A stretch of DNA of 23,563 nucleotides from Pedobacter sp. UBA5917 (GTDB taxonomy: Bacteria; Bacteroidota; Bacteroidia; Sphingobacteriales; Sphingobacteriaceae). The position numbers were made by a program, and so were the translations under genes. The notes beneath the pieces are model-generated. The model did not search any database and was not told the origin of the DNA. It saw only the letters and a list, made by a program, of their open reading frames with translations. The DNA lies in assembly GCF_002432345.1 (NCBI RefSeq), contig NZ_DJDT01000207.1, forward strand, positions 1-23,563, given 5' to 3'. Of the stretch, positions 6,481-13,089 are shown piece by piece. Every line of letters starts with the position of its first letter. The first letter of the stretch is position 1.

Positions 6481-7071
6481 TTATGCTGTTTGTGTTTGCA
6501 GTTTTAATACCGGGTATTTCGCTTTTAAAATTTCGAAAGCACCGAAAAGCAATGCGCCGTAAATTACGGTTCCTTCGAGGAATCTGATCTCGAATGGAAT
6601 TGCCCTTTCTAAACATAACCAAAAGCCGGCTAAATCCTGTGTGTAAGATGGGTTTTTAAACCAAACACCAAAATCGGTTACAATCCAATGGATTAAAACA
6701 ATAACCAATGTTGAAGCCAATAAATTTACCACATTTACTTTTTTAAGTAAAACCCTGCCAACCAGCACCATTAAAGCGAATGCAATATAAGTCCAGTACC
6801 AGCCTTCGTATAAAAAACCGCTGCTGTATTTGCTGAATATGGTGATTGATAAAATGAAATCGCTTAAAAACAGGCTCAATATCGGAAAGGCAAATGCTTT
6901 AATATGATCTTTAAAATATGCTCCCCCAAACAAGGCTACTGCACCTATTGATGAGAAATTGGCAAACTTTAATTCATCAGAGTTAAATGTTACCAGCAAA
7001 CGGAAGCCCGTAATTACCAGAATCATCAACAACAAAATCAAAGTGCGTGGATTGAATTTTAAATGAGACAT
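6481..7071 (-). CDS. DUF6580-type six-TM membrane protein, putative B12-related transporter component
   Basis: The 196-residue protein is hydrophobic, with about six membrane segments near residues 10-28, 38-53, 58-79, 91-109, 114-133 and 166-183. The segment GAVALFGGAYFKDHIKAFAFPILSLFLSD is reminiscent of S components of ECF transporters (small aromatic/Phe-Pro-rich membrane proteins), and I recognise the style of the DUF6580 'putative transport' family. It follows btuB1 by 40 nt, under the same cobalamin riboswitch and before a strong terminator. An inner-membrane role in corrinoid or cobalt handling is therefore inferred. No ECF ATPase is nearby; a shared ECF module elsewhere would be needed. 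Family call moderate, function unproven. Confidence 0.65.
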   Translation of the reverse strand: MSHLKFNPRTLILLLMILVITGFRLLVTFNSDELKFANFSSIGAVALFGGAYFKDHIKAFAFPILSLFLSDFILSITIFSKYSSGFLYEGWYWTYIAFALMVLVGRVLLKKVNVVNLLASTLVIVLIHWIVTDFGVWFKNPSYTQDLAGFWLCLERAIPFEIRFLEGTVIYGALLFGAFEILKAKYPVLKLQTQTA

Positions 7072-7111
7072 TTTATTTTGGTTAATATTTATACCGCAAA
7101 GTTAAATTTTA

Positions 7112-8977
7112 TTAGTGTATATTAAAAGTAACGCCTGTATTAAAGTTGAAACCAGGTGTATTATAACCAATAATTTCGCTATATTTCTTGTTCAGGATAT
7201 TTTTTGCATCAAAAAATAGCTTTACACGTTTTTTGGCCAATGCGTATTCAACATAAGCATTTAACAAATTATAAGATGGTAACACTTCGTCTGAATAAGA
7301 GCTAAAATTGGTATCGAAACGTTTGCCAAAATAATGGAAATTTGCGCTAACATATAAGTTATCTGTAGCTTGTGCACCAGCATTGATCCCAAATGTATGC
7401 TTTGGTCTACGGATCAAATAGTTGAGCGTTCCGGTATTTCCCTCTACGTAAGCATAATAACCATTAACATTAAATACACTGAATTTAATGGCTGGCTCTA
7501 CTTCAAAGCCTTTATACTTTTGGCTTGCCTGGTTAATGTAACCTGTGGTATACACAATGGCATCGGTTAAATCGCGTTTGAAACCTGCAAGGCGTAATGT
7601 AAATAGCTCATCGTCAATGTTAAAATTTACACCGGCTTCGTAATTTTGAGATTTTTCAGGTTTCAGACCAAGATTGGCTCCATACTGACCAAACAACATG
7701 TTAAGCGTAGGAATTTTGAATGCCGTAGATACGGTTCCAAATAATTTTATTTCTTTTATAATATTAATACTTGGTGTTACTGAATAAGTATAGTTTTCGC
7801 CATATTGATCGTGTTTGTTGTAACGTCCGCCAACTTCAAGGTTAAATACACTTAAATCATGCAAAAATAATGACCCATAAGCGGCGAAAATATTGGTTGT
7901 AGGATTTTTAGTATCGGTAACCAGCTTCATTTTTCTGTTATCAATACCAACAAGCAAATCTAATTTACTACCCAGTTTCTGATTATAGAACAAATCGATC
8001 ACATTGATTTTGCCAAAATTTAGAAACTGGCTCGGATAGCCCTGATAGCTAGAATTTACATCGTTGGAGTTACTTTCGTGACTGTAATTAAGTGTTATTT
8101 TGCCAGTGTTTAATTTATACTCCGCATTAAAGCCGGCGCTAAACTGTTTCAGAATAGAGTTATTGGTTGGTAAACCATCGGTAAAGGCACCTTCATCTAT
8201 TTTGTAATTGCCATAGAAATAACGTAAAAACGGATTTACTGAGAAATTTTTATCCAGTTTAATCCCGAAATTAGCGTTTAAACCATCTGTTTTAAATCCG
8301 TCTTTGTCAAATATTGCACTACTTCCTACCGGTGTAGCTGCTTCCGATATCCCATCGGTTTTAAGATGGGTATAATTGATGTTGTAAGAAAATCCTTCCA
8401 CCTCTCCATTCAAACCGATTGTGCCTTTGTAGGTTTCGAAACTTCCTCCACTGGCTACACCATAAATGGTATTACCTTTTGGGCCACCTTTTTTTGTAAT
8501 GATATTGATTACACCAGCAACTGCATCCGACCCATAAATCGTTGACTGGCCACCTTTTAGAATCTCAATGTGATCGATCTGATCGATTGAAAATAAACGT
8601 AAATCAAATGTTCCACTTACACTTGCCGGATCGTTTTGCACAATACCATCGATAAGAACCAGCGCATAGCCACCAAGTGCACCTCTAATAAATATGCTTT
8701 TATCCTTACCCTGGCTACTATTGCCGCCACTGATGATAATACCTGCCTGTTCGCTAAGCAAATCGGGTAACGATTTACCATTGCTGCGTTCTAATACTTC
8801 GCGACTGATGATGGTAACCACTTTACCGGTTTGTGATTGCTTCTGATCATTTTTGGTTGCAGAAATTACAACGTCTTTCAGTTGTAAACTGTCCTGTTTT
8901 TGAGCATTAGCCAACTGGCTAATCATTAACTGTGCTAAGCCCAGGCCAGCTACAGTTAGCATACTTTTTTTGTTCAT
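7112..8977 (-). CDS. btuB: TonB-dependent outer-membrane receptor, BtuB-like (copy 1)
   Basis: The 621-residue protein has a Sec signal peptide (MNKKSMLTVAGLGLAQLM ... NAQ), a TonB-box-like KDVVISATK, a plug domain with QIDHIEILKGGQSTIYGSDAVAGVINI, and a 22-strand-type barrel ending in FNFNTGVTFNIH, with the C-terminal aromatic pattern of outer-membrane proteins. Length is close to E. coli BtuB (about 600) rather than the roughly 1000-residue SusC type, and the N-terminal carboxypeptidase-like domain is absent. The frame is open to a GTG at 8998, but the ATG at 8977 gives the better signal peptide and aligns with the start of the second receptor's leader. A cobalamin riboswitch lies directly upstream, so corrinoid is the likely substrate. 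Confidence 0.9.
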   Translation of the reverse strand: MNKKSMLTVAGLGLAQLMISQLANAQKQDSLQLKDVVISATKNDQKQSQTGKVVTIISREVLERSNGKSLPDLLSEQAGIIISGGNSSQGKDKSIFIRGALGGYALVLIDGIVQNDPASVSGTFDLRLFSIDQIDHIEILKGGQSTIYGSDAVAGVINIITKKGGPKGNTIYGVASGGSFETYKGTIGLNGEVEGFSYNINYTHLKTDGISEAATPVGSSAIFDKDGFKTDGLNANFGIKLDKNFSVNPFLRYFYGNYKIDEGAFTDGLPTNNSILKQFSAGFNAEYKLNTGKITLNYSHESNSNDVNSSYQGYPSQFLNFGKINVIDLFYNQKLGSKLDLLVGIDNRKMKLVTDTKNPTTNIFAAYGSLFLHDLSVFNLEVGGRYNKHDQYGENYTYSVTPSINIIKEIKLFGTVSTAFKIPTLNMLFGQYGANLGLKPEKSQNYEAGVNFNIDDELFTLRLAGFKRDLTDAIVYTTGYINQASQKYKGFEVEPAIKFSVFNVNGYYAYVEGNTGTLNYLIRRPKHTFGINAGAQATDNLYVSANFHYFGKRFDTNFSSYSDEVLPSYNLLNAYVEYALAKKRVKLFFDAKNILNKKYSEIIGYNTPGFNFNTGVTFNIH

Positions 8978-8982
8978 TTGAT

Positions 8983-8999
8983 TGTGAGTTTTGCCCACA
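8983..8999 (-). promoter_or_regulatory. Conserved start-proximal hairpin in the btuB1 leader
   Basis: On the minus strand TGTGGG pairs with CTCACA (one G-U) around a 5-nt loop, ending 5 nt before the ATG. The same stem, with a different loop, occurs before btuB2 at 17378-17394. It could sequester the initiation region. Confidence 0.5.
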
Positions 9000-9053
9000 G
9001 CAAACAGATTAGAAAAGGAAATGAAAATACGAACAACGTTAATATCTCAATCC

Positions 9054-9075
9054 TAGCTTCAATCCCCGAAAGCTA
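9054..9075 (-). promoter_or_regulatory. Conserved post-aptamer hairpin in the btuB1 leader
   Basis: On the minus strand TAGCTT / AAGCTA form a 6-bp stem around the loop TCGGGGATTG. It lies within a 30-nt stretch (9052-9081) that is identical to 17442-17471 in the second leader. It sits between the aptamer and the start codon and is probably part of the expression platform. Confidence 0.6.
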
Positions 9076-9089
9076 TGAAATTAAACGCT

Positions 9090-9258
9090 AAAGGCAGGTC
9101 TTCTGACTTGCTCCCGGTTTTCTGTCTTCCCGTCCGGTAGTTAAATGGACAGTGACGTATAGATTGAAAAACGTTATAGAGCTTACAGCTGCGGGACAGT
9201 TACAGATTTACACTGTATTCCCTTTTAATTCCGGTTGTAAAGCCGGAAACCAAAAGCA
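9090..9258 (-). ncRNA. Cobalamin riboswitch 1 (upstream of btuB1)
   Basis: The minus strand holds the classical cobalamin aptamer elements in order: GGTTTCCGGC, AAAAGGGAATACAGTG, the B12-box region TGTAACTGTCCCGCAGCTGT with AAGCTC, a variable arm (about 9121-9180), GGGAAGACAG, and the 3' strand AAGTCAGAAGACCTGCC. Binding of adenosylcobalamin or a relative is expected to repress the downstream genes. No terminator hairpin with a T-run lies between the aptamer and the ATG, so control is probably translational, as usual in this phylum. A -7 box, TACATTTG, lies at the 5' edge. Confidence 0.95.
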
Positions 9259-9261
9259 TTG

Positions 9262-9269
9262 CAAATGTA
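9262..9269 (-). promoter_or_regulatory. Putative -7 promoter element for riboswitch operon 1
   Basis: TACATTTG on the minus strand matches TAnnTTTG exactly and sits at the 5' edge of the aptamer. The second riboswitch has TACCTTTG at the equivalent place, which supports both. The 21-bp-period array starts about 30 bp further upstream. Confidence 0.6.
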
Positions 9270-9298
9270 GTAAAAAGAGTGGTTAGCGGAAAGACCTG

Positions 9299-9694
9299 GA
9301 TATAAGGGCAAACTAATTTGATATGATTCAACTCTTCCGAGATACTATTTCACTATAATTGATATAATTTTAGATATACAAAGGGAGTAAATGCGATGGT
9401 TTGTGGGGACACAAACCATGCGACACAAACCATGGGACGAGGATTACAATATAAATTTATTTTGATATACATCGATCCTCTAACGATTTGATTTGTATGC
9501 AATTAGATACATTTTTAATGTCTCAAGATACGATTTGTATGTAATTAGATACTATTTGAGTGTTGCGAGATACTAATTCAGTGTATTTTGATATGATTTG
9601 TATGTAATTAGATACATTTTCAGTGTATCAAGATACTAATTCAATGTATTTTGATACGAATCGAGTCTATTGAGATGCGATTTCAATTTAATTT
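9299..9694. repeat. 21-bp-period GATAC tandem array
   Basis: GATA(C/T), or a near variant, starts at 9464, 9485, 9506, 9527, 9548, 9569, 9590, 9611, 9632, 9653 and 9674, each exactly 21 bp from the last. More units are at 9299, 9320 and 9341 (21 apart), then 9361 and 9442 (less regular). Better units follow GATAC-N8-TGTAT, a partial dyad: one has GATACA and TGTATC as perfect inverted halves (9611-9629). Units differ in the middle, so this is an old, diverged tandem array. It is AT-rich and cannot be translated without stops. It lies between the terminator of operon iii and the promoter of riboswitch 1. Confidence 0.85.
9393..9437. repeat. Hairpin plus 14-bp repeat element, left copy
   Basis: A perfect 10-bp stem ATGGTTTGTG / CACAAACCAT (9396-9419) with a 4-nt loop is followed by a second ACAAACCATG 14 bp after the first. 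It interrupts the 21-bp array. Nearly the same element is at 9703-9758. Confidence 0.8.
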
Positions 9695-9702
9695 GAGTGG
9701 AC

Positions 9703-9758
9703 GCGATGGTTTGTGAGGACACAAACCATGGAACACAAACCATGGGACACAAGCCATG
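9703..9758. repeat. Hairpin plus 14-bp repeat element, right copy
   Basis: The same 10-bp stem (9706-9729, loop AGGA) is followed by ACAAACCATG repeats at 14-bp spacing (starts 9721, 9735, 9749; the last decayed to ACAAGCCATG). It is 310 bp from the left copy and marks the right edge of the 21-bp array. Confidence 0.8.
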
Positions 9759-9763
9759 AAATG

Positions 9764-9791
9764 AAAAAGGCCCGCAATAATTCAGGCCTTT
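9764..9791 (-). terminator. Rho-independent terminator of the btuB2 operon
   Basis: On the minus strand AAAGGCC / GGCCTTT form a 7-bp stem around a 12-nt loop, followed by TTTTTC. It lies 27 nt past the last stop codon of the operon (9819). Confidence 0.8.
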
Positions 9792-9818
9792 AACATTTGA
9801 GAGGTTAATAGTGGCATT

Positions 9819-10922
9819 TTAATGGAAGATGGCCAAATCGTTAAAAAATATCTTTGTAAAATCGGTGGTAACACCATCGCCACCATATTTAATTCTTTTT
9901 ACTAATGAGCCGGTTGATGCATTATAAATCAATAAGTAGTTTACTGTAGCTGCTGCACCATAACCTTGAATACCGTTTACCACAATGTAATCTTTGTTTT
10001 TATCATAACGGATAGCGCCGTAAACCATAAATGGATCTTCGGCAATAGTGATGAAAGGCTGCGCTAATGATACAGGGTTACCATCCACATATTTATAGAT
10101 ATTTTTACCTGAATGATAAAAAACGGCATTTTCTTTTGTGGATGCGGTGATACGTGTTGGCGCATCTAATCCAAAAGTACCTAATGCCACCGGTAAGGCC
10201 ACACCTGTGGTATCCAGATTGTTATCGATAGCGATCAAACGGCTTCCGGTAGAAGTCCAAACTTTACCATTTGGTGTTTGTGCGAAACCGCGGTTAACAT
10301 TGGAGAAACTTTTAACCAGCGAATAGTTATTAGCGGCTATAATTTTAGCACCATTACTTTGAGACAGGTATATGTAACCGTCTTTCTTCCACATATCGCC
10401 GGTGTTTAAAGCGCCAACCGAAGTCAATTTATTCTGCACTGCCAACGAATTCAGGTCGATCTGGTAAACACCATCGTTTGCGCTCACCAATCCCCTGTTT
10501 CCCTCAACCTGTATAATGCTTCTCCAGTTGCTGGCTTCCTGTGCGTATCTTGCTTCTTCTTTTAATGTATATTCGTTAATTTTTACAATCGGGCCATTTA
10601 CCTTACACATTAAATAAATACTTCCGTTTATAATTGAAGCAAATTGTAGCGTACTGGTTTTGGCAGTATTTGATAATATTTTGCCTGGATTTTCTTTTTC
10701 ATAAGCCCTGATATTAAGGGTATCATCGCCATAATGGTAAAAACTCACCGCACCCGAATTTTGCGCGTAAGAACCTTCGCCGATTACAAAAAAGCCATTT
10801 TCGTACTTGCCGTCAACAGGAGCTACCTGCTGGTTTTCTACGCCGTCTTTTTTACAAGAGTACAGACCTATCGTAAGAAATAATGCGCCTACTAATAATT
10901 GCTTTAAGTTGAATTGTTTCAT
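9819..10922 (-). CDS. BtuG-like beta-propeller lipoprotein (DUF5074-type), divergent copy
   Basis: The 367-residue protein has a lipoprotein signal (lipobox LYSC, Cys23, then KKDG), and from about residue 40 a repetitive beta-rich region with propeller-like blades: GFFVIGEGSYAQNSGAVSFYHY, then SIYLMCKVNGPIVKINEYT, GVYQIDLNSLAVQ, GYIYLSQSNGAKII, KVWTSTGSRLIAIDNN, and a C-terminal YDKNKDYIVVNGIQGYG. The layout parallels the propellers at 13090 and 14205, but sequence is more divergent. BtuG of Bacteroides, a surface seven-bladed propeller that caps BtuB and binds B12 very tightly, is the closest characterised type. It is the last gene of the operon, 9 nt after its neighbour. The B12 role is inferred. 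Confidence 0.75.
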   Translation of the reverse strand: MKQFNLKQLLVGALFLTIGLYSCKKDGVENQQVAPVDGKYENGFFVIGEGSYAQNSGAVSFYHYGDDTLNIRAYEKENPGKILSNTAKTSTLQFASIINGSIYLMCKVNGPIVKINEYTLKEEARYAQEASNWRSIIQVEGNRGLVSANDGVYQIDLNSLAVQNKLTSVGALNTGDMWKKDGYIYLSQSNGAKIIAANNYSLVKSFSNVNRGFAQTPNGKVWTSTGSRLIAIDNNLDTTGVALPVALGTFGLDAPTRITASTKENAVFYHSGKNIYKYVDGNPVSLAQPFITIAEDPFMVYGAIRYDKNKDYIVVNGIQGYGAAATVNYLLIYNASTGSLVKRIKYGGDGVTTDFTKIFFNDLAIFH

Positions 10923-10931
10923 ATTGTGTAT

Positions 10932-11864
10932 TTATTTTTTTAAAAGTTTAAGATCAACCGCTCCGCCAAATTCGGTAGAGATTTCGCCCAGGTAGCGCGA
11001 TCGTTCGTTATTGTTATCGGGACTGAAAGGATTTCCATTACTATTCTGCCCGGTGTATACCTTCACAAAATCGATAGCGGAAAGATTTACTTTTTTACCG
11101 GTTGCATCAACCGCCCAATCGATATCGAAAGTATTATAACCCCTTCCTAACGATTCCTGTAAAGCAATGTATTCGTTGGATCCATTATCCGAATAACCAA
11201 AAGCAAAAGGTTTATTGGTGATGATATCGCCGGCGGTTAAGGTATTTTTAAGTAGTGTTCCGGTAAAAGAAATTTCGTTTGTGGTTGCCCACGATGGGAA
11301 ATAATCCTGTGCATGGAATTGGTTTCTGAGCACAACCCCTTCTTTACCCTGGTTATCCGTCCAGCGTACATCATCGGTAATTTTTGCAGGTTTGTAATAG
11401 GTAATTTTGTAATTTTTGATGGTTGTTGCAGCGTTATATTCGCTACCTGCAAGTTCGTACCAAACATCGTCAGGCAAACCGTTTTTGTTCACATCCTGCA
11501 TTACGCATACAATGCCAGGCTCAGAAAATTCCATATCAACGCCTGTTAATGGATTGCCATAAATACCAAGATCGGCACCGGTTGCATTAGTCACGCTGTG
11601 ATCGAAACCAAATACAATGAAACCGCCATAAGCACCAAGCGAAACCAGACCATTGCCTGCACTACCGATAAGGATATCCGTTTTAACGAGATCGTTGGTG
11701 AATTGCCCTGGCGCTTGTTTAAATTCGTATATTTTACTTAAATAAGGCGATTGGGGAGCGGCGGGCTTGTCGCCATCGCCTTCCTTTTCAACAGCATTTT
11801 CCTTTTTACACGAAAAAAGTGCTGCAGACAAAAGCATTAATGTGATGATAGATTTTGTTTTCAT
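10932..11864 (-). CDS. Operon lipoprotein with calcium-loop-like motif (shorter paralogue)
   Basis: The 310-residue lipoprotein (lipobox LFSC, Cys19) is a close paralogue of the 11920 gene. Shared blocks in order are QAPGQFTN (50-57), GLVSLGAYGGFIVFGFDHSV (72-91), GADLGIYGNP (96-105), SEPGIVCVMQDVNKNGLPDD (114-133), WYELAGSEY (135-143), WTDNQGK, FDIDWAVD and IDFVKVYTGQ. The DxNxNGxxDD stretch (124-133) looks like an EF-hand or thrombospondin-type calcium loop. A jelly-roll-like secreted binding domain is plausible. I recall this type as cell-surface proteins in Bacteroidota B12 loci; it may relate to the BtuH class of B12-binding lipoproteins, but I cannot align them. It starts after a 55-nt gap in the riboswitch operon. 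Confidence 0.7.
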   Translation of the reverse strand: MKTKSIITLMLLSAALFSCKKENAVEKEGDGDKPAAPQSPYLSKIYEFKQAPGQFTNDLVKTDILIGSAGNGLVSLGAYGGFIVFGFDHSVTNATGADLGIYGNPLTGVDMEFSEPGIVCVMQDVNKNGLPDDVWYELAGSEYNAATTIKNYKITYYKPAKITDDVRWTDNQGKEGVVLRNQFHAQDYFPSWATTNEISFTGTLLKNTLTAGDIITNKPFAFGYSDNGSNEYIALQESLGRGYNTFDIDWAVDATGKKVNLSAIDFVKVYTGQNSNGNPFSPDNNNERSRYLGEISTEFGGAVDLKLLKK

Positions 11865-11919
11865 ATTAAGATTATTGAAAAAAAGAGCGTTAATTCAGAT
11901 AATCTTTTTTTTGATAGAT

Positions 11920-13056
11920 CTATTTAATACCTAAATCCACGGCTCCTTTAACCTCGGTTGATATTTCACCCAAAAGTGTATTTCCTTTTTCGCGCTGACC
12001 GGTGTAAACCTTTACGAAATCGATGGTATTTAAGGCTATTTTCTTTCCATTTTTATCAACTGCCCAATCTAAATCAAAGCTGTTGTACCTTTTAGTGGCA
12101 TAATCATCACCGGTAGACCAGCTGTCGGTATATCCCCATGGAAATGCGCTGTTTATGAAAATACTGCCATTTTTACCCCATGTAGAAGGCAATAGGGTTC
12201 CTTTAAGGGTTAATTTTTCCTGATCGGGAGCAAATTCAGGGTAAAAATTGTGTCTGTGGAAGTTGTTTACATCATAGGTTCCACTATTCCCCTGGTTATC
12301 TGTCCAGCTTACATTGGCAAAACCTTTCGGGTTGGTATAAGTGATTTCGTAATTTTTAACGGTTAACGGGTTGTTGTATTCGCTACCTGCCAATTCGTAC
12401 CACTCATCATCGGGTTTACCGTTTCCGTTTACATCCTGACTCACCATCACGATGCCCGGCTCGGCCCAAGGCGTTGTGCCCCCAATCGGGTTACCGTAAA
12501 TAGCCAGATCTGCACCGGCATTGTTCACCACAGAATGGTCGAAACCGAAAATAATATAGCCGCCAAATCCACCCAAACTAACAAGACCGGTTTGGGATAC
12601 ATCGCCAATAATTTTTTGGGCTCCGGCCAAACTTCCCAAACTTTCATTAATAAACTGTCCTGGTGCCGGCAGGTATTCGAAAACAGTAGTGATAAATTTG
12701 GTACTATTAGGGCTTATTGCCACCACAGGAACAGGAACCGTTACAGTATATTTATGGGAGAATGAACCAGAACTGTTGCTCGCAGTATACTCTACTACAT
12801 AAGTACCGGCTGTGTTTGGTGTAAAATCGAAATTATAGGCAGTGCTTACCACTTTACCATCCAGTTTCCATTCGTGGTTAAAGCCTTTGCCATTATTTGT
12901 TCCGGCAACAAAAGCTGTTTTGCTGTTTACTTTTCCGGTTAAAGTTTCTCCCTTAATAGAGAGGTTAACATCTGGCGCTACTTCTTTATCATCTTTTTTA
13001 CAGCTGTAGATCAAGGTTGCAATGCCGAGCATTAAAATCAGGTAACTTTTTTTCAT
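11920..13056 (-). CDS. Operon lipoprotein with PKD-like domain and calcium-loop-like motif (longer paralogue)
   Basis: The 378-residue lipoprotein (lipobox IYSC, Cys19) has an N-terminal PKD/Ig-like domain at about 28-107, with the pattern HEWKLDGKVV ... FTPNTAGTYVVEYTASN. The domain shared with the 10932 product follows: PAPGQFIN (130-137), GLVSLGGFGGYIIFGFDHSV, GADLAIYGNP, AEPGIVMVSQDVNGNGKPDD (198-217), EWYELAGSEY, FDLDWAVD and IDFVKVYTGQ. The loop DVNGNGKPDD is a good calcium-binding candidate. The two genes are adjacent and in tandem, consistent with duplication followed by gain or loss of the PKD-like module. Surface location is inferred from the lipobox and the CKKDD terminus. Function is probably corrinoid capture, unproven. 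Confidence 0.72.
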   Translation of the reverse strand: MKKSYLILMLGIATLIYSCKKDDKEVAPDVNLSIKGETLTGKVNSKTAFVAGTNNGKGFNHEWKLDGKVVSTAYNFDFTPNTAGTYVVEYTASNSSGSFSHKYTVTVPVPVVAISPNSTKFITTVFEYLPAPGQFINESLGSLAGAQKIIGDVSQTGLVSLGGFGGYIIFGFDHSVVNNAGADLAIYGNPIGGTTPWAEPGIVMVSQDVNGNGKPDDEWYELAGSEYNNPLTVKNYEITYTNPKGFANVSWTDNQGNSGTYDVNNFHRHNFYPEFAPDQEKLTLKGTLLPSTWGKNGSIFINSAFPWGYTDSWSTGDDYATKRYNSFDLDWAVDKNGKKIALNTIDFVKVYTGQREKGNTLLGEISTEVKGAVDLGIK

Positions 13057-13089
13057 CTGTTATTATATATCGTTATTTGGTGTTTTTAA

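Noticed and set aside
8978..8998. GTG start at 8998 for btuB1
   Set aside because: It would include the conserved leader hairpin in the coding region; the ATG at 8977 gives a standard signal peptide and matches the start position in the btuB2 leader.
9464..9694. A gene for a heptad-repeat protein (21 bp = 7 codons, reading Asp-Thr-x-x-x-Tyr-x)
   Set aside because: In that frame at least five stop codons occur, two within identical repeated segments (ATGTAATTA), so the repeat was not kept as coding; the other strand also has frequent stops.
9299..9758. A CRISPR array
   Set aside because: The 21-bp units are contiguous and diverged, with no unique spacers between conserved repeats, and no cas genes are nearby.
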